64,000 nt of DNA, taken from assembly GCA_005502805.1 (NCBI GenBank), contig SCMY01000008.1, forward strand, positions 62,001 to 126,000, written 5' to 3'. Positions 10,927-20,383 of the stretch are shown in pieces. A program made the position numbers and the translations under genes. Below the pieces are notes generated by a model. The model worked only from the letters and a program-made list of their open reading frames with translations, was not told the DNA's origin and did no database searches. Source of the DNA: Rhizobiales bacterium 2SD (GTDB lineage: Bacteria; Pseudomonadota; Alphaproteobacteria; Rhizobiales; Beijerinckiaceae). How positions within the stretch are numbered: the stretch's first letter is position 1; each line of letters begins with the position of its first letter.

Positions 10927-13566
10927 TCACCCCAGCGAGCGAGCCGCGATATCGGCCACATCGCGCGACAGGCTCGGCGTCGCCGCGACCATGCGCAGCG
11001 CCGCCTCCGCCTTGGCCCGCCGGCCCGCCTCCAGCATGCGCCAGCTCTTGAAGGAGCCGAGCAGGCGCGAGGCGACCTGCGGGTTGGTCCGGTCAAGCGC
11101 GATGACGATGTCGGCGACGAAGCCATAGCCTTCGCCATCGGCCCGGTTGAACTGGGTGAGGTTCGCCGCGAAGCCGCCGATCAGGCCGCGCACCCGGTTC
11201 GGATTGCCGAGCGAGAAGGCGGGGTGATTCATCAGTCCCTTGACCCGGGCGAGCGTACCGTCCTCGGCGATCAAGGCTTGCGCCATCAGCCATTTGTCGA
11301 GCACCAGCGGCTCGCGGGCATAGAGCTCGCCGAAGCGTGCGATCAGGTCCTCGCGCTCCGCACCGGGGATCAGCGTCATCGCGGCGAGCGCCGCGAGCCG
11401 GTCGGTCAGATTGTCGGCCTCGGCGAATTGCGCCAGCGCCAGCCGCGCGCCCTCGGCCGGAGCCCCGAGTGCGATCAGCCCGAGCGCCTCGTTGCGCAAC
11501 GCCCGCCGGCCGGCTGGGGCCGCAGCGGGTGAGTAGGGCCCGCGTTCGATGAGATCGTCGCGTAGGGCGGTGAGCTGGCTGGAGAGCGCTGCTCCGATCG
11601 CGGCCGAAAGCCGGCGATGGGCGCCATGTACGATGTCGGGATCGACGCCGCGCCCGATCTCGCGGGCGATGTCGGCGGGGGCGGGCAAGCGTAGCACCTG
11701 GGCGCCGAAGGCGGGATCGGCCAGGGCCGGGCCGGTGAGGAAGCCCGAGACTGCCTCGGCGAGCGCCGTCGCGGTCGCATCGAGCGTGGACTGGTCGCCC
11801 TTGCCGGCGCGCACCAGCGCCCGCGTCGCCACCGTCTGCAGTGCCTGCCAGCGGTTGAAGGAATCGCTGTCGGCGCTGAACAGCCGCAAGAGCTCGCCGT
11901 CGGCGAGGTCGAGCTCGAGCCGGACGGGCGCCGAGAAACCGCGCAGCAGCGATGGTGTCGGCGGCTCCTGCACATCGGTGAAGGTCACGGACAGCGACGG
12001 CTGGTCGAGCACGACCACGCCACCGGCCTTCAGTGCCGGCGAGATGCTGGTGAGCGGCAGGTCGCCGCCCTTGCCGACCATGCCGAGCACGACCGGAATG
12101 ACCACTGGCTTCTTCTCTGGCTGGCCGGGCGTCGCCGGCGTCGATTGCGCCAGCTGCAGCGTATAGCTCTTCGCCTGCGCATCGTATTTGCCGGAGGCGA
12201 CGACAGTCGGCGTTCCCGCCTGCTCGTACCATCCGGCGAAATGGGCGAGATCCTGGCCGGAGGCCTCGACGAAGCAGTCGAGGAATTCCTCGATCGTCGC
12301 GGCCGTGCCGTCGCAGCGCTCGAAATAGAGGTCCATGCCGCGGGAGAAGGCGTCCTCGCCGATCAGCACCTTGAGCATGCGGATCAGCTCCGCGCCCTTC
12401 TCGTAGACCGTCGGCGTGTAGAAGTTGTTGATCTCCTTGTAGGCGCGCGGTCTGACCGGATGGGCCAGGGGGCCGGCATCCTCGGAGAACTGGGTCGAGC
12501 GCAGGGTGCGCACATCGGCGATGCGCTTCACCGGGCGCGAGCGCTCGTCCGAGGAGAACTCCTGGTCGCGGAAGACGGTGAGGCCCTCCTTCAGGCAGAG
12601 CTGGAACCAGTCGCGGCAGGTGATGCGGTTGCCGGTCCAGTTGTGGAAGTACTCATGCGCGATGATCGCCTCGATCGAGGCATAGTCGCCGTCGCTCGCC
12701 GTCAGCGGGTCGGCGAGCACGTATTTGTCGTTGAAGATGTTGAGGCCCTTGTTCTCCATCGCCCCCATGTTGAAGTCGGACACGGCGACGACGTTGAACA
12801 CGTCGAGATCGTAGTTGCGGCCGAAGACGCGCTCGTCCCAGCGCATGCAGCGCACCAGGCTGTCCAGCGCCCAGCCGGCACGCCCGGCCTTGCCCGGCTC
12901 GACATAGACGGCGAGCTCGACCTTGCGCCCGTCGGCCGTGACATAGTCCTGCCGGACATGGTCGAGCTTGCCGCCGACCAGAGCGAACAGATAGGCGGGC
13001 TTGGGATGCGGGTCGTGCCACACGGCGAAATGCCGTTCGCCGCCGGGCAGCTCGGCTGCCGCGACGAGATTGCCGTTGGAGAGCAGGACTGGCGCCTCGG
13101 CTTTCTTCGCTTCGAGTCGGACCGTGTAGACGCTCATCACGTCGGGCCGATCGAGGAAATAGCTGATGCGGCGGAAGCCGTCGGCCTCGCATTGCGTGCA
13201 GTAGACGCCGCTGGAGCGGTAGAGCCCCATCAGCCTGGTGTTGGCGCTGGGGTCGAGCGTCGTCTCGATCCGGAGTGAGAAGGCCCGCGCCGGCGGCGCC
13301 TGGATCGTCAGCCCCTGTGGCGAGAGGGAGTACAGGGAAGGATCGAGCGGGACTTCGTCGAGCAGGATGGAGTCCGGTGTCAGCTCGTCGCCATCGAGTA
13401 TGAGCGGTGTGCCGGCATGACCGGCCGGGTTCGGCCGCAACTGCAGCTGCGAGCGCACCCTGGTGCGCGTCGGATCGAGGACGATGTCGAGATCGACGGT
13501 ATCGATCAGCCAGTCGGAGGGACGATAATCCTCTAGGCGGATCAGCGGGGCGTCTTCGGCGCGCAT
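10927..13566 (-). CDS. pepN: Aminopeptidase N (M1 family zinc metallopeptidase)
   Basis: 879 residues, the usual length of bacterial PepN, a cytoplasmic enzyme that removes N-terminal residues in peptide turnover. The exopeptidase motif GAMEN is at 268-272, the zinc site HEYFH at 304-308, and the third zinc ligand Glu327 in KEGLT. The N-terminal beta domain and the long C-terminal helical domain are present, with no break. Start ATG at 13566. It stands alone, with opposite or distant neighbours. Confidence 0.97.
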   Translation of the reverse strand: MRAEDAPLIRLEDYRPSDWLIDTVDLDIVLDPTRTRVRSQLQLRPNPAGHAGTPLILDGDELTPDSILLDEVPLDPSLYSLSPQGLTIQAPPARAFSLRIETTLDPSANTRLMGLYRSSGVYCTQCEADGFRRISYFLDRPDVMSVYTVRLEAKKAEAPVLLSNGNLVAAAELPGGERHFAVWHDPHPKPAYLFALVGGKLDHVRQDYVTADGRKVELAVYVEPGKAGRAGWALDSLVRCMRWDERVFGRNYDLDVFNVVAVSDFNMGAMENKGLNIFNDKYVLADPLTASDGDYASIEAIIAHEYFHNWTGNRITCRDWFQLCLKEGLTVFRDQEFSSDERSRPVKRIADVRTLRSTQFSEDAGPLAHPVRPRAYKEINNFYTPTVYEKGAELIRMLKVLIGEDAFSRGMDLYFERCDGTAATIEEFLDCFVEASGQDLAHFAGWYEQAGTPTVVASGKYDAQAKSYTLQLAQSTPATPGQPEKKPVVIPVVLGMVGKGGDLPLTSISPALKAGGVVVLDQPSLSVTFTDVQEPPTPSLLRGFSAPVRLELDLADGELLRLFSADSDSFNRWQALQTVATRALVRAGKGDQSTLDATATALAEAVSGFLTGPALADPAFGAQVLRLPAPADIAREIGRGVDPDIVHGAHRRLSAAIGAALSSQLTALRDDLIERGPYSPAAAPAGRRALRNEALGLIALGAPAEGARLALAQFAEADNLTDRLAALAAMTLIPGAEREDLIARFGELYAREPLVLDKWLMAQALIAEDGTLARVKGLMNHPAFSLGNPNRVRGLIGGFAANLTQFNRADGEGYGFVADIVIALDRTNPQVASRLLGSFKSWRMLEAGRRAKAEAALRMVAATPSLSRDVADIAARSLG

Positions 13567-13626
13567 GGCAGGCTCGCTTCCTTCAGTCGCTCTTATCTAT
13601 GGGGCCGGAGGCGATGGCGAAAGCCG

Positions 13627-15093
13627 TCAGGGCAGGGCGTAAGCTTTGTCTGTCGTCACCGCCGGCTCGGCATGGCTGACCAGGCGGCAGACGTCCGGCC
13701 GTGCCTCGCGCACCTTGCGCTCGATCCTGTCGACGGCGAGATGCACGGTGGCGACGTCGAGCGCCGCATCGGCGCGGCAGTGATAGTTGACCACGAGGCC
13801 GTTGCGGGTCTCGCGCACGCGGACGCTGTGGATGTCGCGGATCGGTCCGCCCGCCTCGGCGAGGCGGGCTGCCTCCTGCGCGATCGCCTTGCCGATCGCC
13901 TCGACCACCTCCCAGGGGGCGTTGTGGCCGGAGGGTTGGCCGGTCTCCATCGGCTCGATATGGGTGTCGACCTCGGTCTCGCCGCCGAATTCGGCGCGGA
14001 TCGCGTTCTCCAGGCGCGTGGCGATCTCGTGCGCCTCGCCGAGCGGCAGCTGCGCATCGACCTCCATGTCGAGCGAGACGGCGAGCCGCTCGCCGATGGT
14101 GTGGACGCTGACATGGTGCACCGGCACCTTCATCTTCAGCGCGATCAGCAGCACCCGCTCCAGCGCGGTCTCGTCGTCGACCTGGACCGGGTTGGCGGTG
14201 ACGGTCAGCGCCGAATCCGGCTCGACGGCGACGAGGGCGCGCAACAGGTCGTCCTTGATCGCGGTGACGCGGTCGAGCGGCAGGGTGCGCGAGACCTGGA
14301 TGCCGATCTCGCCCTGCACGACGCCGCCGGCGGGCCGCAGCCGCAGCCATTCGACATTGACGACGCCGGCGACACCCTGTGCCGCCTCGCGCAGCCGGTC
14401 GGCGACGCCTTTTGGAGCGGCGTCGATCAGTGTATCGACCGTGCGCCGGCCGAGCTTGACGGCGGTGGCGATCATGAACACGGCGAGGGCCAGCGCCGTC
14501 GCGCTGTCGGCCATCGGCACGCCCATGCGGGTCAGGATCAGACCGAGGAGCACCAGCGCCGTGCCGACGAAATCGGTGGCGAAATGCAGCGCCTCGGCCG
14601 CGAGCGCCTCGCTGCGGGTCTCCTTGGCGACCATGGTCAGCGTGCGCCAGCGTGTGGCGTCGACCATCAGTGAGAACAGCAGGACGCCGATCACCAGCGG
14701 CGTCACCGCGACATGCGGTTCGCTCCCGCTCCACAGCCGGTTGACCGCCTCCCACAGGATCGCGCCCGATAGCCCGAACAGGATCGCGGTCTCCAACAGC
14801 GCCGCCAGCGCCTCGAACTTGCCGTGGCCGTAATGATGCTCGTCATCGGCGGGCTTGTCGGCGGCGCGCACCGCGAACCAGGTGAACATGGTCGAGCCGA
14901 TGTCGATCAGCCCCTGCAGCGCATCGGTGAGCAGCGCGAGCGAGCCGGAGAGGATCGCCGCGCCGAACTTGGCGAGCGTCAGCACGATACTGGCGACGAC
15001 CGAGAGGGTTGCCGCCTTCTGCTTGACCCGGGAGACCTCGGCGGGCGACACCGGGCCGGCCGGGTTCGGCGTGCGATCCTGCGTTTCGCTCAT
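13627..15093 (-). CDS. Cation diffusion facilitator, long form with extended C-terminal domain
   Basis: Membrane exporter for divalent cations (Zn, Fe, Mn, Co class). The six-helix transport domain occupies about residues 20-220 and carries the metal-site helices DALQGLID and HFATD (HxxxD), with the loop motif HHYGHGKFE. The cytoplasmic part (about 225-488) is far longer than the single roughly 80-residue dimerisation domain of FieF/ZitB and looks like two or more such modules in series. I take the ATG at 15093 (MSETQD); the frame runs on to a TTG at 15168, which would overlap the promoter of the divergent gloA. Metal specificity cannot be told from sequence. Confidence 0.85.
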   Translation of the reverse strand: MSETQDRTPNPAGPVSPAEVSRVKQKAATLSVVASIVLTLAKFGAAILSGSLALLTDALQGLIDIGSTMFTWFAVRAADKPADDEHHYGHGKFEALAALLETAILFGLSGAILWEAVNRLWSGSEPHVAVTPLVIGVLLFSLMVDATRWRTLTMVAKETRSEALAAEALHFATDFVGTALVLLGLILTRMGVPMADSATALALAVFMIATAVKLGRRTVDTLIDAAPKGVADRLREAAQGVAGVVNVEWLRLRPAGGVVQGEIGIQVSRTLPLDRVTAIKDDLLRALVAVEPDSALTVTANPVQVDDETALERVLLIALKMKVPVHHVSVHTIGERLAVSLDMEVDAQLPLGEAHEIATRLENAIRAEFGGETEVDTHIEPMETGQPSGHNAPWEVVEAIGKAIAQEAARLAEAGGPIRDIHSVRVRETRNGLVVNYHCRADAALDVATVHLAVDRIERKVREARPDVCRLVSHAEPAVTTDKAYALP

Positions 15094-15172
15094 GATAGGT
15101 CCGCGCGAGCCCTCTTGGATTGGCGTCGGTTTGGCCCGATCCATCAGCCAGATCAACCCCGGGAGCAAAACA

Positions 15173-15622
15173 GTGCGTTATCTCCACACCATGGTCCGCG
15201 TCACCGACCTCGATGCCGCGCTCGATTTCTACGTGACCAAGTTCGGCTTGGTCGAAACCCGCCGGATTGAGAACGAGAAGGGCCGCTTCACTCTCGTCTT
15301 CCTCGCCGCGCCGGACGATGCGGCGACAGTGAAGGAGCAGGGCAGCCGCGGCCGCCCGACGCTCGAGCTGACCTATAACTGGGATCCGGAGGTCTATACC
15401 GGTGGGCGCAATTTCGGCCACCTCGCCTATGAGGTCGACGACATCTACGCGACCTGCGACAAGCTGATGAAGGCCGGCATCACCATCAATCGGCCGCCGC
15501 GCGACGGCAACATGGCCTTCGTCCGCTCGCCCGACAACATCTCGATCGAGATCCTGCAGAAGGGCGAGCCCAAGGCGCCGGCCGAGCCCTGGCTGAGCAT
15601 GCCGAATACCGGGGCTTGGTAA
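15173..15622 (+). CDS. gloA: Lactoylglutathione lyase (glyoxalase I)
   Basis: 149 residues, vicinal-oxygen-chelate fold. It converts the methylglyoxal-glutathione hemithioacetal to S-lactoylglutathione. The start is GTG ([10 protein letters not shown]) with GGGAG 8 bases upstream. The four metal ligands expected for the family are visible: His5 (YLHTMVRV), Glu in TLELTYNW, His in GHLAYEVDD and Glu in SIEILQKG near the C-terminus. Divergently placed from the CDF exporter. Confidence 0.93.
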   Translation: MRYLHTMVRVTDLDAALDFYVTKFGLVETRRIENEKGRFTLVFLAAPDDAATVKEQGSRGRPTLELTYNWDPEVYTGGRNFGHLAYEVDDIYATCDKLMKAGITINRPPRDGNMAFVRSPDNISIEILQKGEPKAPAEPWLSMPNTGAW

Positions 15623-15679
15623 AGGCGTAGCAGCAGGGCTTGCGCATACAGCGTGCCTGCGACTAGCGAGGAAGCGCGA

Positions 15680-15698
15680 CCGCCCGACTGAAGGGCGG
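15680..15698 (+). promoter_or_regulatory. Hairpin just before the galM ribosome site
   Basis: CCGCCC (15680-15685) and GGGCGG (15693-15698) pair over a 7-base loop. The stem ends six bases before the GGGAGG ribosome-binding site of galM. It could end gloA transcripts or modulate galM translation; there is no T-run. Confidence 0.35.
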
Positions 15699-15716
15699 CG
15701 CGGCGGGAGGTTGGCC

Positions 15717-16763
15717 TTGACCAAGACGCTGTTCGGCACGCTCGACGACGGCACGCCGATCCACGAGGCCGTGCTGCGCTCGGCCGGTGGCGCCGAGGCG
15801 CGGGTGATGGAATGGGGGGCGGTGCTGTGCGATCTCGTCGTGCCGCTGCCGGACGGTGGCCGCCAGCGCGTCGTGATCGGCTTCCCCGACTTTGCCAGCT
15901 ACCCGAAGCATTCACCGCATATGGGTGCGATCGCCGGCCGCTTCGCCAACCGCATCGGCGGCGGCCGCTTCGTGCTCGATGGCGTCGAATATCAGACGCC
16001 GCTCAATCAGGAGGGCCGTCATTCCCTGCACGGCGGCGGGAAGGGTTTCGGCAAGCGGCCCTGGACGCTGGTGCATCATGACGAGGCGAGCGCGACCTTG
16101 GCGCTTGTCTCAGCGGATGGCGATGCCGGCTATCCCGGCACGCTTGAAGTCTTTTGCCGCTACGGCCTCATAGGGGCTGCGACCTTGCGGATCGAGCTCA
16201 GCGCCACGACCGACGCACCGACGATCGTCAACCTGGCACATCACTCCTATTTCAAGCTCGACGATGCCCCCGACATCCTCGATCACGAATTCGAAGTCCG
16301 CGCCAATCTGATCACGCCGGTCGATGCCGACCTGATCCCGGACGGATCGGTCGCCTCGGTGGCAGGGACACCTTTCGATTTCCGCAAAGCCCGCCCGATC
16401 CGCTTCGCCAATCCGGACGGTTCGCGCTTCTGGTACGATCACAATTACCTGCTCCGGCGCGACCGGCGTGAGCCGGTGGCAGCGACCGGGCTCGAACTCG
16501 CTCATGCCGCGACCCTGCGCTCGCGCCGCTCGGGCCTCGTCATGGAGGTCTGGACGACCGAGCCGGCGCTGCAGGTCTATGACGGCTTCAAGCTGGATAC
16601 GCCGGTCGCGGGGCTGGATGGTGTTCGCTACGGCGCCTGCGCCGGGATTGCGCTCGAACCGCAGCATGTGCCGGATTCGCCCAACCTCCCGCATTTTCCC
16701 TCGACGGTGCTGCGCCCGGGCGAGGTCTACCGCCAGATCAGCGAATTCAGGTTCGGAGCGTAA
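15717..16763 (+). CDS. galM: Aldose 1-epimerase (mutarotase)
   Basis: 348 residues; interconverts alpha and beta anomers of aldoses. The start is TTG at 15717, chosen because GGGAGG ends 6 bases before it; an in-frame TTG at 15711 abuts that site. Family landmarks: FANRIGGG and HSLHGG in the N-terminal half, the catalytic His in NLAHHSYF, and the catalytic Glu in IALEPQHVPDSPN near the C-terminus. The sugar kinase gene starts 5 bases after its stop, so the two form a small sugar-processing operon. Confidence 0.93.
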   Translation: MTKTLFGTLDDGTPIHEAVLRSAGGAEARVMEWGAVLCDLVVPLPDGGRQRVVIGFPDFASYPKHSPHMGAIAGRFANRIGGGRFVLDGVEYQTPLNQEGRHSLHGGGKGFGKRPWTLVHHDEASATLALVSADGDAGYPGTLEVFCRYGLIGAATLRIELSATTDAPTIVNLAHHSYFKLDDAPDILDHEFEVRANLITPVDADLIPDGSVASVAGTPFDFRKARPIRFANPDGSRFWYDHNYLLRRDRREPVAATGLELAHAATLRSRRSGLVMEVWTTEPALQVYDGFKLDTPVAGLDGVRYGACAGIALEPQHVPDSPNLPHFPSTVLRPGEVYRQISEFRFGA

Positions 16764-16768
16764 GTCGC

Positions 16769-17662
16769 ATGGCCGGTGTCTTCTGTCTCGGTATCGCGAC
16801 GCTCGACTATGTCTACAGCGTCGAGCGCGTGCCCAATCCCGGCGAGAAGGACCGGGCCCGCGATCTCGTCGTCACGGGCGGCGGCTGCGCCGGCAGCGGC
16901 TCGGCCGCGATCGGCCGGCTCGGTGGCAAGGCCTGGTTGGCGACGCGGCTCGGGGACGACGCGGTCGGCGACACCATCGTCGCGCAATTGCAGCAGGACG
17001 GCGTCGACACCTCGCTCTCGCCGCGTTTCAAGGGCTTGCGCTCGCCCGTTTCCTCGATCCTGATCGACGCCCAGGGCGAGCGCATGGTGGTCTCCTATAC
17101 CGACCCGAAGACGCCGCTCTCGCCCGACTGGCTGCCGGACGCGCTGCCGTCCGGTTGTGATGGCGTGCTGGTCGATACGCGCTGGGGCGAGGGCTCGCTC
17201 GCGGCGCTTGAGCTCGCCCGCAAGGCTGGCGTGCCGGGCGTGATCGATGGCGACCGCCAGCCGACCCATCCGGAGATGGTCACCACCGCCAGTCATGTCG
17301 CCTTCAGTGAGAAGGCGCTGAGCGAGATTTCCGGCGGGCAGGAGCCGAAGGCGGCGCTGGAAGCGCTGGCGCGCGACGCGCAGAACTGGCTGGCGGTGAC
17401 GCTCGGCCCGCGCGGCGTGCTCTTCATGGAGAATGGTAGCATCGCCCATCTCCCGGCCTTCCCGATCGAGGCGATTGACACGCTCGGCGCTGGCGATGTC
17501 TGGCATGGCGCCTTCGCGCTGGCGTTGGCCGAGGGGCAAAGCGAGCGTGAGGCAGTGCGCTTCGCCTCGGCAGTGGCGGCGATCAAGTGCACCCGCTTCG
17601 GCGGCCGGGCAGGCACGCCGAACCGCGAGGAGGTCGAGCGCTTCCTGGCGGCGCATCCCTGA
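16769..17662 (+). CDS. PfkB/ribokinase-family carbohydrate kinase
   Basis: 297 residues. Ribokinase-fold kinase phosphorylating a sugar or sugar derivative. The N-terminal GGG.A.GSGSAA motif and the C-terminal signature DTLGAGDVWHGAF, which holds the anion hole and catalytic Asp, are intact. The exact substrate is unknown: the sequence has features of the ketohexokinase/sulfofructose-kinase-like branch (N-terminal FCLGIATLDYVY), but no sulfoglycolysis genes are near. Cotranscribed with galM, which suggests a hexose substrate. Confidence 0.88.
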   Translation: MAGVFCLGIATLDYVYSVERVPNPGEKDRARDLVVTGGGCAGSGSAAIGRLGGKAWLATRLGDDAVGDTIVAQLQQDGVDTSLSPRFKGLRSPVSSILIDAQGERMVVSYTDPKTPLSPDWLPDALPSGCDGVLVDTRWGEGSLAALELARKAGVPGVIDGDRQPTHPEMVTTASHVAFSEKALSEISGGQEPKAALEALARDAQNWLAVTLGPRGVLFMENGSIAHLPAFPIEAIDTLGAGDVWHGAFALALAEGQSEREAVRFASAVAAIKCTRFGGRAGTPNREEVERFLAAHP

Positions 17663-17787
17663 GGGGAGCTTCAACTCGATCGCTGGTGTCGTCGATGCGT
17701 CAGTACCGCGTCGCGCCCTCGTCACGCTGTTCGGGCATCTGATTGGCCGTGCGCCCCCGCGCACCTGGTCAATCTGAGGAGAGCGTC

Positions 17788-18141
17788 ATGCTGGCGATCC
17801 AGGGACTGAAATGCGTCTATGATACCGGCTCCCGCGGCTGGGCGATCGAGCTCGCCCTGAAGGGCGAGGGTGAGGAAGCCGTGCGCCGCTTCGATGTCGA
17901 CGGCCCCGAGGATGCCGAGATGCTGATCGAGGCCTTCGACGAGTCGACCGCGAGCAGCTTCGATCCGGCGACCGGCGAGATCGTCTTCGCCTATGAATAC
18001 GCCACCCTCGACGACGAAGACGAGGATGAGGACGAGGCGGAGAGCGACGACGAGGCGGACGAGGAAGAGGACGAGGACGCCGAAGTCGCTGAGGATGACG
18101 CAGCCGAAGACGAAGAAGAAGACGAGAAGGTCAAGGCCTGA
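17788..18141 (+). CDS. Small protein with a poly-acidic C-terminal tail
   Basis: 117 residues, no family that I recognise. Residues 1-70 look like a compact beta-rich domain. From about residue 71 to the end almost every residue is Asp, Glu, Ala or Ser, with a short KVKA end. ATG start with GAGGAGAG just upstream; the frame is open further up but lacks an initiation signal. The tail could mimic DNA or bind cations or basic proteins; that is speculation. A strong hairpin follows. Confidence 0.75.
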   Translation: MLAIQGLKCVYDTGSRGWAIELALKGEGEEAVRRFDVDGPEDAEMLIEAFDESTASSFDPATGEIVFAYEYATLDDEDEDEDEAESDDEADEEEDEDAEVAEDDAAEDEEEDEKVKA

Positions 18142-18193
18142 CTTCGAAGGCCGCGTCGCAGGCAGGCGCGGCGCCGGTCTGGATCATTCCGGA

Positions 18194-18216
18194 GCCGCCG
18201 CGCCTTGCGCGGCGGC
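18194..18216 (+). terminator. GC-rich hairpin after the acidic-protein gene
   Basis: GCCGCCGCGC (18194-18203) and GCGCGGCGGC (18207-18216) are perfect complements around CTT, about 50 bases past the stop. A U-tract is lacking, as is common for hairpins in such GC-rich genomes. Probable terminator. Confidence 0.5.
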
Positions 18217-18269
18217 ACGCCGGCCGGTGGAGGACGACCGAGGCAGTTCCCGAGTGACGCATTTGCGAC

Positions 18270-19187
18270 GTGATCCTGCTTCAGCGTAACGATGCGATGC
18301 TGCCAGCTCCTCTCGTGAGGGCCCGGACCGTCGCAGTCGAACGCACCTCATGTCAGGCCGCCATGCAAGACGACGCCGTGCTCCCGCCTCATCTGACGCT
18401 CGAAACCGGCAAGGGCAAACGCGGTGTTTGCGCCATCAGCGGCGCCGAGCTCAGCCGCAAGAGCCTCATCGCGCTCGGCACCTTGCGGCCCTCGCTGGTG
18501 GAGCATATCCGGCGCGACTTCCCCAGTCTGGAAGACGGCAGCCTGATCAGCCTCAAGGAGCTGGCGCGCTACCGCACTCGCTATGTCGAGGAGATCCTGC
18601 GCGAGGAGCATGGCGAGTACACCGACCTCGACCGCGAGGTCGCCGAGAGCATCGCCCGGCAGGAGACCATCGCCGAGAACGTCGAGGATGATTTCGAGGA
18701 GCATCGCACCCTCGGCGAGCGCTTGTCGGACGGGCTCGCCAGCTTCGGTGGCTCATGGGCCTTCCTGATCAGCTTCGGCGTCGTGCTGTTCGGCTGGATG
18801 GCGCTGAATATCGCGATGGCGGCCAGCGCCTTCGATCCCTATCCCTTCATCCTGCTCAATCTCGTGCTGTCCTGCCTCGCCGCCATCCAGGCGCCGATCA
18901 TCATGATGAGCCAGAAGCGGCAGGAGGCGAAGGACCGGCTGCGTTCCTTCAACGACTACCAGGTCAACCTCAAGGCCGAGCTCGAGGTCAGGCATCTGCA
19001 CGAGAAGATCGACCATCTGATCACGCGGCAATGGCAGCGCCTCGCCGAGATCCAGCAGGTCCAGCTCGAAATGCTGCAGGAGGCGCAGTTGCCGCGGCGC
19101 AAGCCGAAGCGCCGCAAGAAGCCGGCGGCGAAGAAGACTGCGGCTATGGCTCCCGCGGAACTGCCGGAGCCGGGCTCCCCGACCTGA
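18270..19187 (+). CDS. DUF1003-type membrane protein
   Basis: Up to 305 residues; function unknown. Two transmembrane helices lie in the middle (SWAFLISFGVVLFGWMALNIAM and PFILLNLVLSCLAAIQAPIIM), framed by the GSWAFL and MMSQKRQEAKDR motifs characteristic of the DUF1003 family. A long helical segment and a Lys/Arg/Pro/Ala-rich basic tail follow. The N-terminal part has a CxxSG element (GVCAISGAELS) also seen in the family. The start is uncertain: GTG 18270, ATG 18297 and ATG 18363 are in frame and none has a convincing ribosome site. Confidence 0.78.
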   Translation: MILLQRNDAMLPAPLVRARTVAVERTSCQAAMQDDAVLPPHLTLETGKGKRGVCAISGAELSRKSLIALGTLRPSLVEHIRRDFPSLEDGSLISLKELARYRTRYVEEILREEHGEYTDLDREVAESIARQETIAENVEDDFEEHRTLGERLSDGLASFGGSWAFLISFGVVLFGWMALNIAMAASAFDPYPFILLNLVLSCLAAIQAPIIMMSQKRQEAKDRLRSFNDYQVNLKAELEVRHLHEKIDHLITRQWQRLAEIQQVQLEMLQEAQLPRRKPKRRKKPAAKKTAAMAPAELPEPGSPT

Positions 19188-19289
19188 CGCCCGCTCGGAG
19201 CCCGGTCAGGCAGCAAAGAGCGGTTGACAGGTCGAGGCGCGCTCTTTCTGGTGTCGGCTAACAAAAATTGGCCGTCCAGGGAGGTTGCC

Positions 19290-20318
19290 TTGATCCGTCT
19301 GTCTCACCTTGCTCTCCTCACCGGGACGGCTTTGGCCGCCTTCGCGACGCCTGCCGCCGCCCAGGGGCAGGTCACCGTCTACTGCTCGATCCTGGAGGAG
19401 CAGTGCCGCGAGGGCGCCTCGATCTTCGAGAAGGCGACCGGCATCAAGGTGCAGATGGTCCGCAAGTCGACCGGCGAGGTCTATGCCCAGGTCAAGGCCG
19501 AGGCCTCCAATCCGCGCGGCGACGTCTGGTGGGGCGGCCCGGGCGAGCCGCATCTCCAGGCTGCCGACGAGGGCCTGCTCGACGAGTACAAGTCGCCGAA
19601 GCTGGCGGAGCTGCACGATTGGGCCAGGCGCCACGCCGAGCAGTCGAAGTTCCGCACGTCGGGGATTTATCTCGGCGCGCTCGGCATCGGCTACAACCTC
19701 GAGACCCTGAAGAGCAAGAAGCTGGCCGAGCCGAAATGCTGGGCCGACCTGCTCGATCCCAAGTTCAAGGACGAGGTCCAGGTCGCCGATCCCAGCTCTT
19801 CCGGCACGGCCTATGTCTTCCTCGCCACGACCGTCCAGCGTCTCGGCGAGGAGAAGGGCTTCGAGTTCCTGAAGAGCCTGCACAAGAACATCAGCCAGTA
19901 CACCAAGTCGGGAATAGCGCCGGTCAAGGCGACGGCGCTCGGCGAGACCGCGGTCGGCATCGCCTTCATGCACGACATGCTGACGCAGAAGTTGCAGGGC
20001 GCGCCGATCGGCATCGTCGCCCCCTGCGAGGGCACCGGCTACGAGACCGGCTCGGTCTCGGTGATCAAGGGCGGCAAGAACCCGGAAGCGGCGCGCAAAT
20101 TCGTCGATTTCACGCTCTCGCCCGAGGCGCAGGACATCAACGCCAAGCTCAAGATCAACTCGATCCCGTCGAACAAGAACGCAAAGCTCTCGCCCGACGC
20201 GCCGAAGTTCGAGGAGATCAAGCTGATCGACTACGACACCCCGCGCTGGGGCAGCCCGGCCGAGCGCTCGCGCCTCCTGAAGAAGTTCGACGACGAGGTG
20301 AAGGCGCTGCCGCGCTGA
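19290..20318 (+). CDS. ABC transporter periplasmic binding protein, iron/FbpA-like family, orphan
   Basis: 342 residues. The start is TTG at 19290, preceded by CAGGGAGG with 5-base spacing; an upstream in-frame ATG would put extra residues before the signal peptide. A Sec signal (about 1-24, ending ATPAAAQG) leads into a type-2 binding-protein fold of the COG1840 class (VTVYCSILEEQ, WWGGPGEPHLQAADEGLL). Such proteins carry ferric ion, thiamine or phosphonate-like ligands. No permease or ATPase gene adjoins it, so the partner is elsewhere or it acts as a sensor component. Confidence 0.85.
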   Translation: MIRLSHLALLTGTALAAFATPAAAQGQVTVYCSILEEQCREGASIFEKATGIKVQMVRKSTGEVYAQVKAEASNPRGDVWWGGPGEPHLQAADEGLLDEYKSPKLAELHDWARRHAEQSKFRTSGIYLGALGIGYNLETLKSKKLAEPKCWADLLDPKFKDEVQVADPSSSGTAYVFLATTVQRLGEEKGFEFLKSLHKNISQYTKSGIAPVKATALGETAVGIAFMHDMLTQKLQGAPIGIVAPCEGTGYETGSVSVIKGGKNPEAARKFVDFTLSPEAQDINAKLKINSIPSNKNAKLSPDAPKFEEIKLIDYDTPRWGSPAERSRLLKKFDDEVKALPR

Positions 20319-20327
20319 AGGTGACGG

Positions 20328-20365
20328 CGTTCAGTAGCGCTGGTGCTTGCCAGTGCTACTGAACG
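20328..20365. terminator. Bidirectional terminator hairpin between convergent binding-protein genes
   Basis: CGTTCAGTAGC (20328-20338) pairs with GCTACTGAACG (20355-20365), and the pairing continues inward (GCTGG with CCAGT, one G-T pair) to a 6-base loop TGCTTG, giving about 16 base pairs. It lies 10 bases after one stop and 19 bases before the other, so it can serve both strands. Confidence 0.75.
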
Positions 20366-20383
20366 TCCCCGCCATAGGGATTG

